From the NCBI RefSeq assembly GCF_000518665.1, contig NZ_JAEA01000001.1, positions 531,166 through 595,165 of the forward strand: DNA of 64,000 nt. The letters run 5' to 3'. Position numbers and translations under genes: made by a program. How positions within the stretch are numbered: position 1 is the stretch's first letter; each line of letters begins with the position of its first letter. The DNA is from Microvirga flocculans ATCC BAA-817 (GTDB lineage Bacteria > Pseudomonadota > Alphaproteobacteria > Rhizobiales > Beijerinckiaceae). The notes under the pieces are model-generated. The model did no database searches. It was given only the letters and a program-made list of their open reading frames with translations, and was not told the origin of the DNA. Below, piece by piece: positions 20,480-32,198 of the stretch.

Positions 20480-20569
20480 TGGCGGAGAGGGGGAGATTCG
20501 AACTCCCGATACGGTTGCCCGTATGCCGCATTTCGAGTGCGGTGCATTCAACCACTCTGCCACCTCTCC
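20480..20569 (-). tRNA. tRNA-Ser (anticodon CGA)
   Basis: The minus strand folds as a 90-nt class II tRNA: acceptor GGAGAGG pairs with CCTCTCC, the anticodon stem-loop reads CGCACTCGAAATGCG with CGA at the centre, a long variable arm ATACGGG...CCGTAT follows, and the T-loop is GTTCGAATC. The discriminator G and an encoded CCA (TGG at 20480-20482) end the gene. Its 3' end faces the integrase remnant, so it is the probable attachment site of that element. Confidence 0.95.
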
Positions 20570-20834
20570 GGAGGGCGGAGGCGTTTAAGCCCCGCTGGTT
20601 GAGGCCGGGTGGATATCACGGGCTTGGCGGGTCTTCAAGCGCCAAAAGTCAGGTTTTTGATTGACAAAGGTGGGGGGTGTCCGTAGATAACCGTCCTCTA
20701 TGAGCGGGTACGAGTGCCCGCGCATGTCCGTGCGGCAGCTTTGTCCTGCCGTGAACCGAAGCCGGAAACTGCCAAAAAGCCAATCCGGTGGGGGCTTTCC
20801 CCGCTGAGAATTGGGTTTGAACACGAGGATCAAG

Positions 20835-21227
20835 ATGTTCGCAGTGATCAAGACCGGCGGCAAGCAGTATCGCGTTGCCGCCAACGACGTCATCACCGTC
20901 GCCACGCTCGCAGGCGAGCCGGGCACCGCCGTCACGTTCGACCAGGTTCTGATGGTCACGAACGACGGAACGACCCAGGTGGGCGCCCCCCTCGTCGAGG
21001 GCGTGACCGTGGCGGGCGAGGTGGTGGAGCACACCCGCGGCGAGAAGGTCATCTCCTTCAAGAAGCGCCGCCGCCAGAATTCGCGCCGCAAGCGCGGGCA
21101 TCGCCAGGACTACACCGTGGTGCGGATCACCGAGATCCTCGCCGGTGGCGCGAAGCCCAAGAAGGCTGCGGCCAAGAAGACCACCAAGGCTGCGGCTGAC
21201 GAGGCTGCGCCGGCGACCGCTGAATAA
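20835..21227 (+). CDS. rplU: 50S ribosomal protein L21
   Basis: A 130-residue protein starting [14 protein letters not shown], the classic L21 N-terminus; the ATG at 20835 is preferred over an upstream in-frame start because of this and a GAGG motif 7-10 bp before it. L21 binds 23S rRNA. The Ala/Lys-rich C-terminal tail (about residues 105-130) is an extension seen in many alphaproteobacteria. rpmA follows by 35 bp, the standard rplU-rpmA pair. The 265 bp between tRNA-Ser and the start contain no gene and should hold the promoter. Confidence 0.97.
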   Translation: MFAVIKTGGKQYRVAANDVITVATLAGEPGTAVTFDQVLMVTNDGTTQVGAPLVEGVTVAGEVVEHTRGEKVISFKKRRRQNSRRKRGHRQDYTVVRITEILAGGAKPKKAAAKKTTKAAADEAAPATAE

Positions 21228-21262
21228 GCGTCGACAACTGACATAGAACACGGGAGTAACCC

Positions 21263-21529
21263 ATGGCTCACAAAAAAGCAGGCGGTTCGTCTCGCAACGG
21301 TCGCGACTCCGAAGGCCGTCGTCTGGGCGTCAAGAAGTTCGGCGATCAGCAGGTCGTCGCCGGCAACATCATTATTCGTCAGCGCGGCACGAAATGGCAT
21401 GCCGGCGCCAATGTCGGCATGGGCAAAGACCATACCCTCTTTGCCACGGCCAATGGCCGAGTCCGATTCCTTACGCGTCAAGGCCGAGCCTTTGTCTCGG
21501 TCGTACCGGCCCAAGAGGCTGCAGAGTAA
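21263..21529 (+). CDS. rpmA: 50S ribosomal protein L27
   Basis: An 88-residue protein beginning [16 protein letters not shown], the invariant L27 N-terminus that reaches toward the peptidyl transferase centre, and containing [16 protein letters not shown] good ribosome site (GGGAG) precedes the ATG. It is co-oriented with rplU and followed by a hairpin terminator. No cleavable N-terminal extension of the Firmicutes type is present. Confidence 0.98.
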   Translation: MAHKKAGGSSRNGRDSEGRRLGVKKFGDQQVVAGNIIIRQRGTKWHAGANVGMGKDHTLFATANGRVRFLTRQGRAFVSVVPAQEAAE

Positions 21530-21635
21530 ACGGCGAGAGCGATACGAAGGAGCTCCCGCCGGCATCACACCGACCCGGCGGATCCAAAGCTCCAGACAGG
21601 CCCCCTAAAGGCCAAGCTCAGATCCGAAACTGACA

Positions 21636-21671
21636 GGGGAGGTGGGATGTCCGCCTCCCCTTCGTCTTTTT
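21636..21671 (+). terminator. Rho-independent terminator after rpmA
   Basis: GGGGAGG (21637-21643) pairs with CCTCCCC (21654-21660), followed by a T-rich tract TTCGTCTTTTT. It lies just before the acetyltransferase gene and would end the rplU-rpmA transcript. Confidence 0.7.
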
Positions 21672-21707
21672 CGGGCCCAGGGAGGGCCCACGGATCGGAG
21701 CAAGACG

Positions 21708-22358
21708 ATGTTTCCCGACCTCACCCGTGACGATGTTTTCCGCCTCGAGACCCGCCGCCTGTGGCTGCGCTGGGCCCGACTCGCGGATGCCCAAGCCATC
21801 GTACGCCTCGCCGGTGAAAAAGCGGTCGCGGACATGACGGCGCGCATTCCGCATCCGTATCACCCGGACGATGCCGAGCGGTTCATCTTCCAGTCCCGGC
21901 GGTCCAACGCGGACGGCAGCGGCCTGCAGCTCGCCATCACGCCCAAGGGCAAGCCCAACAGCCTCATCGGCATGGTGGGCATCGGCCCGGATCCGGACAC
22001 CGGCAAGCCCCATCTCGGCTACTGGCTCGGCACCCCCTATTGGGGCAAGGGCTATGCCACCGAGGCGGCCCGCGCCGTGATCGACGCCTTCTTCGCCTAT
22101 GGCGAAGGGGACGAGCTCACCGCGAGCGCCCGGGTCATCAATCCGGCGTCCCGGCGGGTGCTGGAGAAGTGCGGCTTCGCCTATCAGGGCGCCGGCCTCG
22201 TCGAGCTGCCGGCCCGCGGCGGGCTCTATCCGGCCGACCATTTCCGCCTCGACCGGCGGGCCTGGGAAAGCCTGAAGACCTGGAGCCACACCGGCCTGGT
22301 GCGCGAGCCCCACTCCGTCGAGGTCGAGGTGGAGCGGGAGATGTCGCTCGCCAGCTGA
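21708..22358 (+). CDS. GNAT-family N-acetyltransferase, RimJ/RimL-like
   Basis: A 216-residue acetyl-CoA-dependent acetyltransferase. It opens with the ribosomal-acetyltransferase-like L-E-T-R-R-L-W-L-R-W (about 11-20) and has the acetyl-CoA loop Y-W-G-K-G-Y-A-T-E-A (about 113-122) and N-P-A-S-R-R-V-L-E-K-C-G-F (about 145-157). The ATG at 21708, with CGGAG 7 bp upstream, fits the family; an in-frame upstream extension is poorly conserved-looking. The gene lies between rpmA and obgE, its usual place in Hyphomicrobiales, and has its own terminator. Substrate unknown; not certain to be a ribosomal-protein acetylase. Confidence 0.88.
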   Translation: MFPDLTRDDVFRLETRRLWLRWARLADAQAIVRLAGEKAVADMTARIPHPYHPDDAERFIFQSRRSNADGSGLQLAITPKGKPNSLIGMVGIGPDPDTGKPHLGYWLGTPYWGKGYATEAARAVIDAFFAYGEGDELTASARVINPASRRVLEKCGFAYQGAGLVELPARGGLYPADHFRLDRRAWESLKTWSHTGLVREPHSVEVEVEREMSLAS

Positions 22359-22413
22359 CAGCCGGACAGGCGCTCCCGGAAGGCTTTTCGGGGACGATCC
22401 TCATGATTCCGTC

Positions 22414-22449
22414 GCTCCCGCCCGATGATCCGGGCGGGAGCACTTTTTT
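22414..22449 (+). terminator. Rho-independent terminator after the acetyltransferase gene
   Basis: A perfect 10-bp stem, GCTCCCGCCC (22414-22423) with GGGCGGGAGC (22432-22441), followed by ACTTTTTT. It separates the acetyltransferase gene from obgE. Confidence 0.88.
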
Positions 22450-22497
22450 AACGGCAAAGCTGCATCCGCTTTTGCGAAAAATGCTCCAGTCCCGTAA

Positions 22498-24656
<2,159 letters not shown>

Positions 24657-25493
24657 TCGCCCAGAAGCTGCAGAAGATCCTGCGCGTCGCCGGACGCGGC
24701 GCTTTTGACGTCGTTGTCGAAATAGACGTAGACGCTGCGGCCGCCCCGCCGCCATGCGCCGATCCGGCGGGCCCAGCCGCGCAGTGCGGCGGCGCCGTAG
24801 CGTCCTTCGTAGCGCCCGCCCGTGCCGTGGCCCTGCACATAGGCGAAATCCGCCGTAATCTCCCAGGACGCGGGCGCATCCGCGTGATCTGAGATGCACA
24901 AAGCCGCGTTGTGGTCGCGCAGGATCCGGAACGTGGCCTCCTCGTACCAGCCCGGATGGCGGAACTCGAAGGCGCAGCGCCGTCCGCGCGGGATGAGCGA
25001 CAGGCAGCGCGCCACCCGCTCCCGGGTTTCGGCATCGGCCCGAAAGGTGGGCGGCAGCTGGAACAGCGCAGGGCCGAACTTGTCGCCCAAGCCGTCCATG
25101 CGCCTGAAGACGAGAGCGAGACTCTCCTCGATATCCTTCAGGCGCTTCATATGGGTGATGAAGCGCGAGGCTTTCCAGGCGAAGACAAAGCGTTTCGGCG
25201 CGGAATCGCGCCAGGAGCGCACCGCCCGCTCGCTCGGCAGCCTGTAGAAGGAGTTGTTGATCTCCACCGTGTCGAAGCGCTGGCCGTAATAGGACAGGAA
25301 GTCCTTGATCTTTAAGCGCGCCGGGTAGAAAGGTCCGTGCCAGGACCGGTAGTGCCAGCCCGAGGTTCCGATGCGGATCTCCGGCTCGCACAGGGCAGGA
25401 TCGACCGAGCCGCTTGGCTCCGGAACGGCCTGCCGTGCTATGGGTTCCGATCGGGATACTTTCCCCCGCATTGCCGGGGGCTGGGACTTTGAC

Positions 25494-26831
25494 ATGGACG
25501 ACACTCGGGCCTTGAGCGCGGCGGCGCTCGCTGAACATCTCAACGCGTCAGGCGCGGCGTCGGTTGACCATCCCGACGTCCCGGCTCTCATGGCCGATCT
25601 CGGCCGCCGCGCCCGCGCCGCCGCCCGCCGGGTGGCCCTGGCTGGCGCCGAAGAGAAGAACGCTGCCCTGCGCTCCATGGCCGCCAGCATCCGGGCGCGG
25701 GCAGGCGCGATCCTGGCCGCCAATGCCGAGGATCTGGCCGAGGCGCGGGCCAAGGGGCAGCCTGCGGCCTTCATCGACAGGCTCATGCTCGATTCCGGGC
25801 GGCTGGAAGCCATCGCTGCCGCCGTGGAAAGCATCGCCGCGCTGCCCGACCCGGTCGGGCGCGTGCTCGCCCGCTTCGAGCGTCCGAACGGCCTTCTGAT
25901 CGAGCGCGTTGCGACGCCGCTCGGCGTCGTCGGCGTGATTTTCGAGAGCCGCCCGAACGTGACGGCGGATGCGGGCGCGCTCTGCCTCAAGGCGGGCAAC
26001 GCTGCGATCCTGCGCACGGGTTCCGAGAGCTTCCGCTCGGCCCGGGCCATCGCCGAGGCGATGGGGGAGGGGCTCGAACGGGCGGGCCTGCCCGCCGATG
26101 CCATCCGCCTCGTGCCGACCCGCGACCGGGCGGCCGTGGGGGCCATGCTCACGGGGCTTGACGGCAATATCGACGTGATCGTGCCGCGCGGCGGCAAGAG
26201 CCTCGTCGCGCGGGTGCAGGAGGAGGCCCGGGTGCCCGTCTTCGCGCATCTGGAAGGCCTCTGCCATGTCTTCGTGCACGGGGCGGCCGATCTGGAGATG
26301 GCGAAGCGGATCGTGCTCAATGCCAAGATGCGCCGCACAGGCGTGTGCGGCTCGGCCGAGACGCTGCTCGTCGACCGCGCCTGCGCCGCCACCCACCTGA
26401 AGCCCCTGGTGACCATGCTGCTCGAGGCCGGCTGCGCCGTGCGCGGGGACGAGGCCGCGCAGGCGGCCGACCCGCGCGTGACCGCTGCGACCGAAGAAGA
26501 CTGGCGCACCGAATATCTCGACGCCATCATCGCGGTGCGGGTGGTCGACGGGCTCGACGAGGCCATCGGACATATCGAATCCTATGGCTCCCATCACACG
26601 GATTCCATCGTGACGGAGGATGAAGCCGCCGCCGAGCGCTTCCTGATGGAGGTGGATTCGGCCATCGTGCTCCACAACGCATCGACCCAGTTCGCCGACG
26701 GCGGCGAGTTCGGCTTCGGGGCCGAGATTGGCATCGCCACGGGCCGCATGCATGCCCGCGGCCCAGTAGGCGTGGAGCAGCTGACCTCCTTCAAGTACCG
26801 CATCCGCGGCGCGGGCCAGACGCGCCCGTGA
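25494..26831 (+). CDS. proA: gamma-glutamyl phosphate reductase
   Basis: A 445-residue NADPH-dependent reductase, second step of proline synthesis. Marks include [14 protein letters not shown] (about 139-152), I-V-P-R-G-G-K-S-L and the catalytic Cys in [13 protein letters not shown], plus [11 protein letters not shown]. The ATG at 25494 gives a leader consistent with alphaproteobacterial ProA; the frame is open further upstream but that part reads antisense to DUF72. The stop overlaps the nadD GTG by 4 bp. Confidence 0.96.
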   Translation: MDDTRALSAAALAEHLNASGAASVDHPDVPALMADLGRRARAAARRVALAGAEEKNAALRSMAASIRARAGAILAANAEDLAEARAKGQPAAFIDRLMLDSGRLEAIAAAVESIAALPDPVGRVLARFERPNGLLIERVATPLGVVGVIFESRPNVTADAGALCLKAGNAAILRTGSESFRSARAIAEAMGEGLERAGLPADAIRLVPTRDRAAVGAMLTGLDGNIDVIVPRGGKSLVARVQEEARVPVFAHLEGLCHVFVHGAADLEMAKRIVLNAKMRRTGVCGSAETLLVDRACAATHLKPLVTMLLEAGCAVRGDEAAQAADPRVTAATEEDWRTEYLDAIIAVRVVDGLDEAIGHIESYGSHHTDSIVTEDEAAAERFLMEVDSAIVLHNASTQFADGGEFGFGAEIGIATGRMHARGPVGVEQLTSFKYRIRGAGQTRP

Positions 26832-27484
26832 CGCCTTCTGCATCCCCCTTCCGAATCGGGCCCTCGGGCCTGACCCGTCTGCCGCGGGCCGCCCGCGGCA
26901 TGCGGATCGGGCTCTATGGCGGCTCCTTCAATCCGGCCCATGCCGGGCATCGCCATGTGAGCCTCATGGCCCTGAAGCGGCTCGGCCTCGACCGGGTCTG
27001 GTGGATCGTCACCCCGGGCAATCCTCTCAAGGACACGGGCGAGCTCGCCACGACCGCGATGCGGGTGGCCGAGGCCCGGCAGATCGCGGACGATCCCCGC
27101 ATCGACGTGACCGCCTTCGAGGAGGAGATCGGGGCCCGCTACACGGTGGATACCCTGTCCTTTCTCAAGCGGCGCTATCCGGGCGTGCGCTTCGTCTGGA
27201 TCATGGGGGCGGACAACCTGGCGAGCTTCCACCGCTGGCGGGGTTGGCGGCGCATCGCCCGGATCATGCCCATGGCCGTCATCGACAGGCCCGGCTGGAC
27301 CTTGACGGCCCTGCGCTCCCGCAGCGCCACGGCCCTCGCCCCTAACCGGATCGCGGAGGCCGATGCCCCGGCCCTGCCGGGGCTCAGGCCGCCCGCCTGG
27401 GTCTTCCTGCACGGACCGCGATCCCACCTCTCGTCCACCCAGCTGCGCCTCTTGCGGCGAACTTCCTCCACCCGAGGACGTTGA
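26828..27484 (+). CDS. nadD: nicotinate-nucleotide adenylyltransferase
   Basis: A 218-residue enzyme that converts nicotinate mononucleotide to deamido-NAD. After a basic N-terminal leader, the nucleotidyltransferase motif [14 protein letters not shown] (about residues 28-41) appears, followed by [10 protein letters not shown] and [11 protein letters not shown], and the S-S-T-x-L-R motif near the C-terminus. The GTG at 26828 overlaps the proA stop, and the frame leads directly into rsfS, an order standard for Hyphomicrobiales. Confidence 0.95.
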   Translation: MTPSASPFRIGPSGLTRLPRAARGMRIGLYGGSFNPAHAGHRHVSLMALKRLGLDRVWWIVTPGNPLKDTGELATTAMRVAEARQIADDPRIDVTAFEEEIGARYTVDTLSFLKRRYPGVRFVWIMGADNLASFHRWRGWRRIARIMPMAVIDRPGWTLTALRSRSATALAPNRIAEADAPALPGLRPPAWVFLHGPRSHLSSTQLRLLRRTSSTRGR

Positions 27485-27534
27485 AAAACGGGGCCTTCCC
27501 GCATTATCTTAAAGGCAGGCGCCCAGGAGCGCCG

Positions 27535-27963
27535 TTGAGAAAGGGTCTGAACCTGAACCGACTATCTTCCGTCGAAGCGGACGCAAACCCGCTTCCTCCT
27601 CTCTCCGGAGCGGATGCTCCGGCCGTTGAGGACCTCCGGACCGCCGTCTTGGCCTCCCTCGAGGACATGAAGGCCGAGAACACGGTCGAAATCGACCTGG
27701 CCGGCAAAACCTCGCTCGCCGATACCATGATCGTCACATCGGGCCGCTCCGACCGCCATGTCGGCGCGATCGCCGATCGCGTGATCAAGGACCTCAAGGA
27801 TAAGGGATTCGGCAATGCCCGCGTCGAGGGCCTTCCCGCCTGCGACTGGGTGCTGATCGATGCCGGCGACGTGCTGGTTCACGTTTTCCGTCCCGAGGTT
27901 CGTGGCTTCTACAACCTCGAGAAGATGTGGGGCGCCGACCGCCCGCAGGATCGCGCCAGCTGA
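27535..27963 (+). CDS. rsfS: ribosome silencing factor RsfS
   Basis: A 142-residue protein of the RsfS/Iojap family that binds L14 and blocks subunit joining during starvation. The core runs L-A-S-L-E-D-M-K-A-E-N, D-T-M-I-V-T-S-G-R-S-D-R-H-V and D-W-V-L-I-D-A-G-D-V-L-V-H-V-F, ending F-Y-N-L-E-K-M-W. The TTG at 27535 is preferred because AGGAG lies five bases before it; another TTG at 27481 overlapping the nadD stop would add 18 residues. Confidence 0.93.
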   Translation: MRKGLNLNRLSSVEADANPLPPLSGADAPAVEDLRTAVLASLEDMKAENTVEIDLAGKTSLADTMIVTSGRSDRHVGAIADRVIKDLKDKGFGNARVEGLPACDWVLIDAGDVLVHVFRPEVRGFYNLEKMWGADRPQDRAS

Positions 27964-28038
27964 GGCATGGCCCGGGCGCGTGACAGTAAAGCGCTGCCCG
28001 GCCAGGACCTCGCGGGCTGACATGAGAAGGCCGAGATC

Positions 28039-28533
28039 GTGCGACTGAGCTTGCTGGCCGTGGGCCGTCTCAAGAGCGGCCCCGAGCGGGAGCTGGTCGA
28101 GCGATACAGGCTGAGGATCGAGGGCATGGGCCGGGCCCTGGGGCTCGCCGGCTTCGACATCGTGGAACTGCCCGAAAGCCGGGCGCGCCGGGAGGACGAC
28201 AGGCGGGCCGAGGAGGCTGCGGCCCTTCTGGAGAAAGCCGGCCCCTCCGTGCTGATCGTCTTCGACGAGCGCGGCAAGAGCCCTTCCAGCGAGGCCTTCG
28301 CCGAAAGGGTCAGGCAATGGCGCGACGAGGGCCGCCCCGGATTGGCCTGCGTGATTGGCGGGCCGGACGGCCTCGACCCCAGGATCCGCCAGCGCGCCGA
28401 CCTCGTGGTGTCCTTCGGGGCCCTCACGATGCCGCATCAGATCGTGCGGGCGCTCGTGGCCGAGCAGCTCTACAGAGCCCTGACAATCATGGCCGGACAC
28501 CCTTATCATCGCGCCGGACATGATGATTCCTGA
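28039..28533 (+). CDS. rlmH: 23S rRNA pseudouridine-1915 N3-methyltransferase
   Basis: A 164-residue SPOUT-class methyltransferase acting on helix 69 of 23S rRNA. It begins with GTG ([12 protein letters not shown]) and shows the SAM-knot signature C-V-I-G-G-P-D-G-L (about 109-117), [11 protein letters not shown] and the C-terminal [16 protein letters not shown]. Length is normal. It ends 3 bp before the EnvC-like gene, within the conserved rsfS-rlmH-envC-ctpA order. Confidence 0.95.
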   Translation: MRLSLLAVGRLKSGPERELVERYRLRIEGMGRALGLAGFDIVELPESRARREDDRRAEEAAALLEKAGPSVLIVFDERGKSPSSEAFAERVRQWRDEGRPGLACVIGGPDGLDPRIRQRADLVVSFGALTMPHQIVRALVAEQLYRALTIMAGHPYHRAGHDDS

Positions 28534-28536
28534 CGG

Positions 28537-29886
28537 ATGAACCGCCTCAACCTCTTTTCCGGCAGAGCTTTTGCCCTTGCCACATGGATGATCGCCGCCA
28601 GCCTGGGTCCCGCCGGAGCCCAGCAGCTCGCGCCTGCGCCCGCGGCCCCGTCCGCTCCGGCCGAGACGGTGGAGGAGAAGGCGCGGCGCGAGCAGGATCT
28701 CAAGGTTCTCGAAGAGGCCATCACAGCCAATGCGGAGGCGCGCCGCCGCCTGGAGACCGAAATCGAATCCATCAGGGCGGACCGGGCCAAGCTCAATGCG
28801 GCCCTGATCGAGACCGCCGAGCGGGTGCGCGGCACCGAGGACCGGATCCGGGGGCTGGAACAGAGGCTCCAGACCCTTGGCGCCAGCGAGGCGGCGATTC
28901 GACGCTCCCTCCAGAGCCGGCGCGGCGTCATCATCGAGGTCTTCGCTGCCCTGCAGCGCATGGGCCGCCGCCCGCCGCCCGCGGTGCTGGTGCGGCCCGA
29001 GGACATGCTGGAGGCGGTCCGCGCCTCGATCATGCTGGGCGCCGTGCTGCCCGAGCTGCGCGTCGAGGCCGAGATCCTCGCCACGGACCTGGCCGAACTG
29101 GTGCGCCTGAAGGAGGCGATCACCACCGACCGGACCACCCTCAATGGAGAATTGACGGCGCTGACCCGGGAGCAGGAGCGTCTCTCGGCTCTCATGGCGG
29201 CCCGCCAGAGCCGCATCGCCGAGGTCGAGCGGGATGCCGGCGCGGAGCGGAAGAAGGCCGAGGAGCTGGCGCGTCAGGCCGGGACCCTCAAGGAGCTGAT
29301 CGACCGCATGGAGGCCGAGATCGCCGGCGCGCAGCGGGCGGCCGAGGAGGCCCGCAAGGCCGCCGAGGCGCAGGAGCGCCAGACCCGGGAGAAATTCGCC
29401 CAGCTCGCCTTCCGGGATCCGGCGCGGCTCGCGCCGAAAATCCCGTTCGCCGAGGCCCGCGGCCTGCTGCCGCGCCCGGTGAGCGGCGAGACGACTCTGG
29501 ATTTCGGCGCGCCTGACGGCTATGGCGGAACGTCGCGTGGCATTTCGATCATGACGCGTCCGAAGGCATCCGTGGTATCACCGGCGGACGGGTGGGTGGC
29601 CTTTGCCGGGCCGTTCCGATCCTATGGTCGACTCTTGATCATCAATGCCGGTGGGGGATACTATATCCTCCTGGCCGGTATGGACCAAATCAACGTCGAT
29701 GTCGGGCAGTTCGTGCTCGCGGGCGAACCCGTTGCGACCATGGGAGAGGCCCCTCTCATGAGTTTGATCGGCGCCGCCATAGAAAAGGACAATCCCGTCC
29801 TCTATGTTGAGTTCAGGAAAGACGGCGGTTCTATTGACCCAGGTCCCTGGTGGGCAAAATCGCAAAGCGAAAAGGTTCGCGGATAA
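28537..29886 (+). CDS. EnvC-like murein hydrolase activator
   Basis: A 449-residue periplasmic protein with an N-terminal signal peptide (residues 1-28, ending A-G-A-Q-Q), a long coiled coil (about 45-300, rich in E, R, A) and a C-terminal LytM domain (about 325-440). The LytM domain lacks the catalytic His residues expected of active M23 peptidases (R-G-I-S-I and A-G-G-G-Y-Y-I-L-L-A at those places), as in EnvC, which activates amidases during cell division rather than cutting peptidoglycan. Its TAA overlaps the ctpA ATG by one base. Confidence 0.9.
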   Translation: MNRLNLFSGRAFALATWMIAASLGPAGAQQLAPAPAAPSAPAETVEEKARREQDLKVLEEAITANAEARRRLETEIESIRADRAKLNAALIETAERVRGTEDRIRGLEQRLQTLGASEAAIRRSLQSRRGVIIEVFAALQRMGRRPPPAVLVRPEDMLEAVRASIMLGAVLPELRVEAEILATDLAELVRLKEAITTDRTTLNGELTALTREQERLSALMAARQSRIAEVERDAGAERKKAEELARQAGTLKELIDRMEAEIAGAQRAAEEARKAAEAQERQTREKFAQLAFRDPARLAPKIPFAEARGLLPRPVSGETTLDFGAPDGYGGTSRGISIMTRPKASVVSPADGWVAFAGPFRSYGRLLIINAGGGYYILLAGMDQINVDVGQFVLAGEPVATMGEAPLMSLIGAAIEKDNPVLYVEFRKDGGSIDPGPWWAKSQSEKVRG

Positions 29887-31202
29887 TGCGCAAACTATCC
29901 CTCTTGATTCTCGGTGCGGCGATCGGCGCGGGCGGCGCGACCATGGTGTCGCAGACCAGCCTCCTGTCGGGCATGAGCGCCATTGCCGCCTCGGCTGACA
30001 CCTACCGGCAGCTGAGCCTTTTCGGAGACGTCTTCGAGAAGGTCCGCACGGATTACGTCGAGAAGCCCGACGAGTCGAAGCTGGTCGAGTCCGCCATTAA
30101 CGGCATGCTGACCTCGCTCGATCCGCATTCGAGCTACATGGACGCCAAGAGCTTCCGCGACATGCAGGTGCAGACGCGCGGAGAGTTCGGCGGCCTCGGC
30201 ATCGAGGTCACCATGGAGGACGGTCTCGTCAAGGTCGTGACGCCCATCGACGACACGCCAGCCTCCCGCGCCGGGATTCTCGCCAACGACATCATCACCT
30301 CCATCAACGACGAGCCCGTTCAGGGCCTCAACCTGAACCAGGCCGTCGACAAGATGCGCGGTCCCGTGAACTCCTCCGTCACCCTCAAGATCCAGCGCAA
30401 GGAAGCCAAGGATCCGGTGGTGGTGAAGCTCACCCGCGAGACCATCAAGGTGCGTCCGGTCCGGGCCCGCGCCGAGGGCGACATCGGCGTGCTGCGCGTG
30501 ACCCAGTTCAACGAGCAGACCTATGACGGCCTGCGCACCGGCATCGAGAAGCTCACCAGCGAGATCGGCGCCGACAAGGTGGCGGGCTTCGTCATCGACC
30601 TGCGCAACAACCCGGGCGGCCTCCTCGATCAGGCGATCATGGTCTCCGATGCGTTCCTCGAGCGGGGCGAGATCGTTTCGACCCGCAGCCGGAACGCCGA
30701 GGATACCCAGCGCTTCAGCGCCAAGTCGGGCGACCTGACCAAGGGCAAGCCCCTGGTGGTGCTCGTCAATGGCGGTTCGGCCTCGGCCTCGGAGATCGTG
30801 GCCGGCGCCCTGCAGGACCACAAGCGCGCGACGATTCTCGGAACCCGCTCCTTCGGCAAGGGCTCCGTGCAGACCATCATCCCGCTCGGCGGCAACGGGG
30901 CCGTGCGCCTGACCACGGCGCGCTACTACACCCCGTCCGGCCGCTCGATCCAGGCCAAGGGCATCGATCCGGATATCGAGGTGCTGCAGGACATTCCCGA
31001 CGAGCTGAAGGGCAAGGACGAGACCAAGGGCGAGGCCGGTCTGCGCGGCCATCTCCAGAATGGCGGCGATAAGGAAGAGCGCGGCGGTTCCTCCGCCTAC
31101 ATTCCGCCGGATCCGGCCAAGGACAAGCAGCTCCTCGCGGCCTACGACCTGCTGCACGGCGTGCGCAAGGGCGCGGCCAACACGACCATGACGCCGAACT
31201 GA
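29886..31202 (+). CDS. ctpA: C-terminal processing protease, S41 family
   Basis: A 438-residue exported serine protease. A signal/anchor helix is at residues 4-22, a PDZ domain at about 100-190 (G-L-G-I-E-V-T-M-E-D-G; P-A-S-R-A-G-I-L-A-N-D), and the S41 core has D-L-R-N-N-P-G-G-L-L, V-N-G-G-S-A-S-A-S-E with Ser300, and G-T-R-S-F-G-K-G-S-V-Q with Lys325 and Gln329. CtpA enzymes control envelope hydrolases and fit with the adjacent EnvC-like gene. A weak hairpin terminator follows at 31243-31270. Confidence 0.95.
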   Translation: MRKLSLLILGAAIGAGGATMVSQTSLLSGMSAIAASADTYRQLSLFGDVFEKVRTDYVEKPDESKLVESAINGMLTSLDPHSSYMDAKSFRDMQVQTRGEFGGLGIEVTMEDGLVKVVTPIDDTPASRAGILANDIITSINDEPVQGLNLNQAVDKMRGPVNSSVTLKIQRKEAKDPVVVKLTRETIKVRPVRARAEGDIGVLRVTQFNEQTYDGLRTGIEKLTSEIGADKVAGFVIDLRNNPGGLLDQAIMVSDAFLERGEIVSTRSRNAEDTQRFSAKSGDLTKGKPLVVLVNGGSASASEIVAGALQDHKRATILGTRSFGKGSVQTIIPLGGNGAVRLTTARYYTPSGRSIQAKGIDPDIEVLQDIPDELKGKDETKGEAGLRGHLQNGGDKEERGGSSAYIPPDPAKDKQLLAAYDLLHGVRKGAANTTMTPN

Positions 31203-31242
31203 GGCGTCTCGTCCTTTCGTTCGAGAAACAATGATGCAAATG

Positions 31243-31270
31243 GGCCCGGCGCGAGAAATCCCGCCGGGCC
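31243..31270 (+). terminator. hairpin after ctpA
   Basis: GGCCCGGCG pairs with CGCCGGGCC around a 10-nt loop, followed by TATTCT. The stem is strong but the T tract is short, so termination may be partial and rppH could be reached by read-through. Confidence 0.55.
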
Positions 31271-31427
31271 TATTCTCACTCAGGCTTCCACAGCCCCGCA
31301 GAAAGGCTTGTGCAAGGGGCGACGAAACGGCACTCTCTTCGCCTGCTTCGGAACCATCGCGTCGCGCCGGTCCCCTCTTCAGGGAACCGGCTGTGCCGGG
31401 TTCCGCCTTTGAGGGAGTACGTGTCGG

Positions 31428-31970
31428 ATGAGGAGCGCAAGAGGATCACAGGCCAGAAAGGATCTGCCCTATCGCTCCTGTGTCGGCGTGATGTTGCTCA
31501 ACAAGGAAGGCCTGGTCTTCATCGGGCGACGCCGTTCCGAATCCGATGCGGTGGCCGACGGCTATGCCTGGCAGATGCCGCAGGGCGGCATCGATCCCGG
31601 CGAGGATCCCTATCAGGCGGCCCTGCGCGAACTCTATGAGGAAACGAGCGTGCGCTCCGTGAGCCTGCTCGCCGAAGCGCCCGAATGGTATGCCTACGAT
31701 CTTCCCTCCATGGTCGCCGGGCGGGCCTGGCGCGGGCGCTATCGCGGGCAGAACCAGAAATGGTTCGCCTTCCGCTTCGAAGGCGACGAGAGCGAAATCA
31801 ACATCCTCCAGCCGGGCGGCGGCGGTCACAGGCCTGAATTCGACGAATGGCGCTGGGAGCGCATGCACCGCCTGCCGGAGCTGATCATCCCGTTCAAGCG
31901 CCCGGTCTACGAGAAGGTCGTCGCCGCCTTCTCCTCATGGGCGCCGGATATCTCGAACGGCTCAGTATAG
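31428..31970 (+). CDS. rppH: RNA pyrophosphohydrolase (Nudix)
   Basis: A 180-residue Nudix hydrolase that removes pyrophosphate from mRNA 5' ends and starts decay. The Nudix box is [20 protein letters not shown] (about 49-68), preceded by Y-A-W-Q-M-P-Q-G, and followed by the RppH-like W-Y-A-Y-D-L-P, [11 protein letters not shown] and F-D-E-W-R-W. Position downstream of ctpA is conserved in Hyphomicrobiales. The ATG at 31428 gives a short basic leader; the RppH core starts near residue 14. Confidence 0.94.
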   Translation: MRSARGSQARKDLPYRSCVGVMLLNKEGLVFIGRRRSESDAVADGYAWQMPQGGIDPGEDPYQAALRELYEETSVRSVSLLAEAPEWYAYDLPSMVAGRAWRGRYRGQNQKWFAFRFEGDESEINILQPGGGGHRPEFDEWRWERMHRLPELIIPFKRPVYEKVVAAFSSWAPDISNGSV

Positions 31971-32067
31971 ATCTCGAAGATCCCGAGCTTTCCGCATTAC
32001 CGCAAAGGTGAAGCTTGGCATCGACATCCATCCGGGGTGTTGCGGTGCAGTCATGAATACGTTGTTT

Positions 32068-32087
32068 CCATTCATGTTCATGAATGG
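32068..32087. promoter_or_regulatory. perfect inverted repeat, possible operator
   Basis: CCATTCATG-TT-CATGAATGG: 9-bp arms around a 2-bp centre, 112 bp before the Ser/Gly-rich gene. Near-palindromic short spacing is typical of a dimeric regulator site. No regulator is identified. Confidence 0.45.
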
Positions 32088-32161
32088 ACGATGACTGTAT
32101 TTGAGGCAGCGAAATAAGAGCGGAACCCTCTTGAGAAGATCTCGTTGTCACGCATGGCAGA

Positions 32162-32177
32162 ATGCCCGTGCGGGCAT
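32162..32177 (+). promoter_or_regulatory. small hairpin in the 5' leader of the Ser/Gly-rich gene
   Basis: ATGCCCG-TG-CGGGCAT, 7-bp arms, ending 21 bp before the start codon at 32199 and just upstream of its GGGAG ribosome site. It could affect translation; its role is inference. Confidence 0.4.
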
Positions 32178-32198
32178 GTTATTCATGGGAGATCTTCA

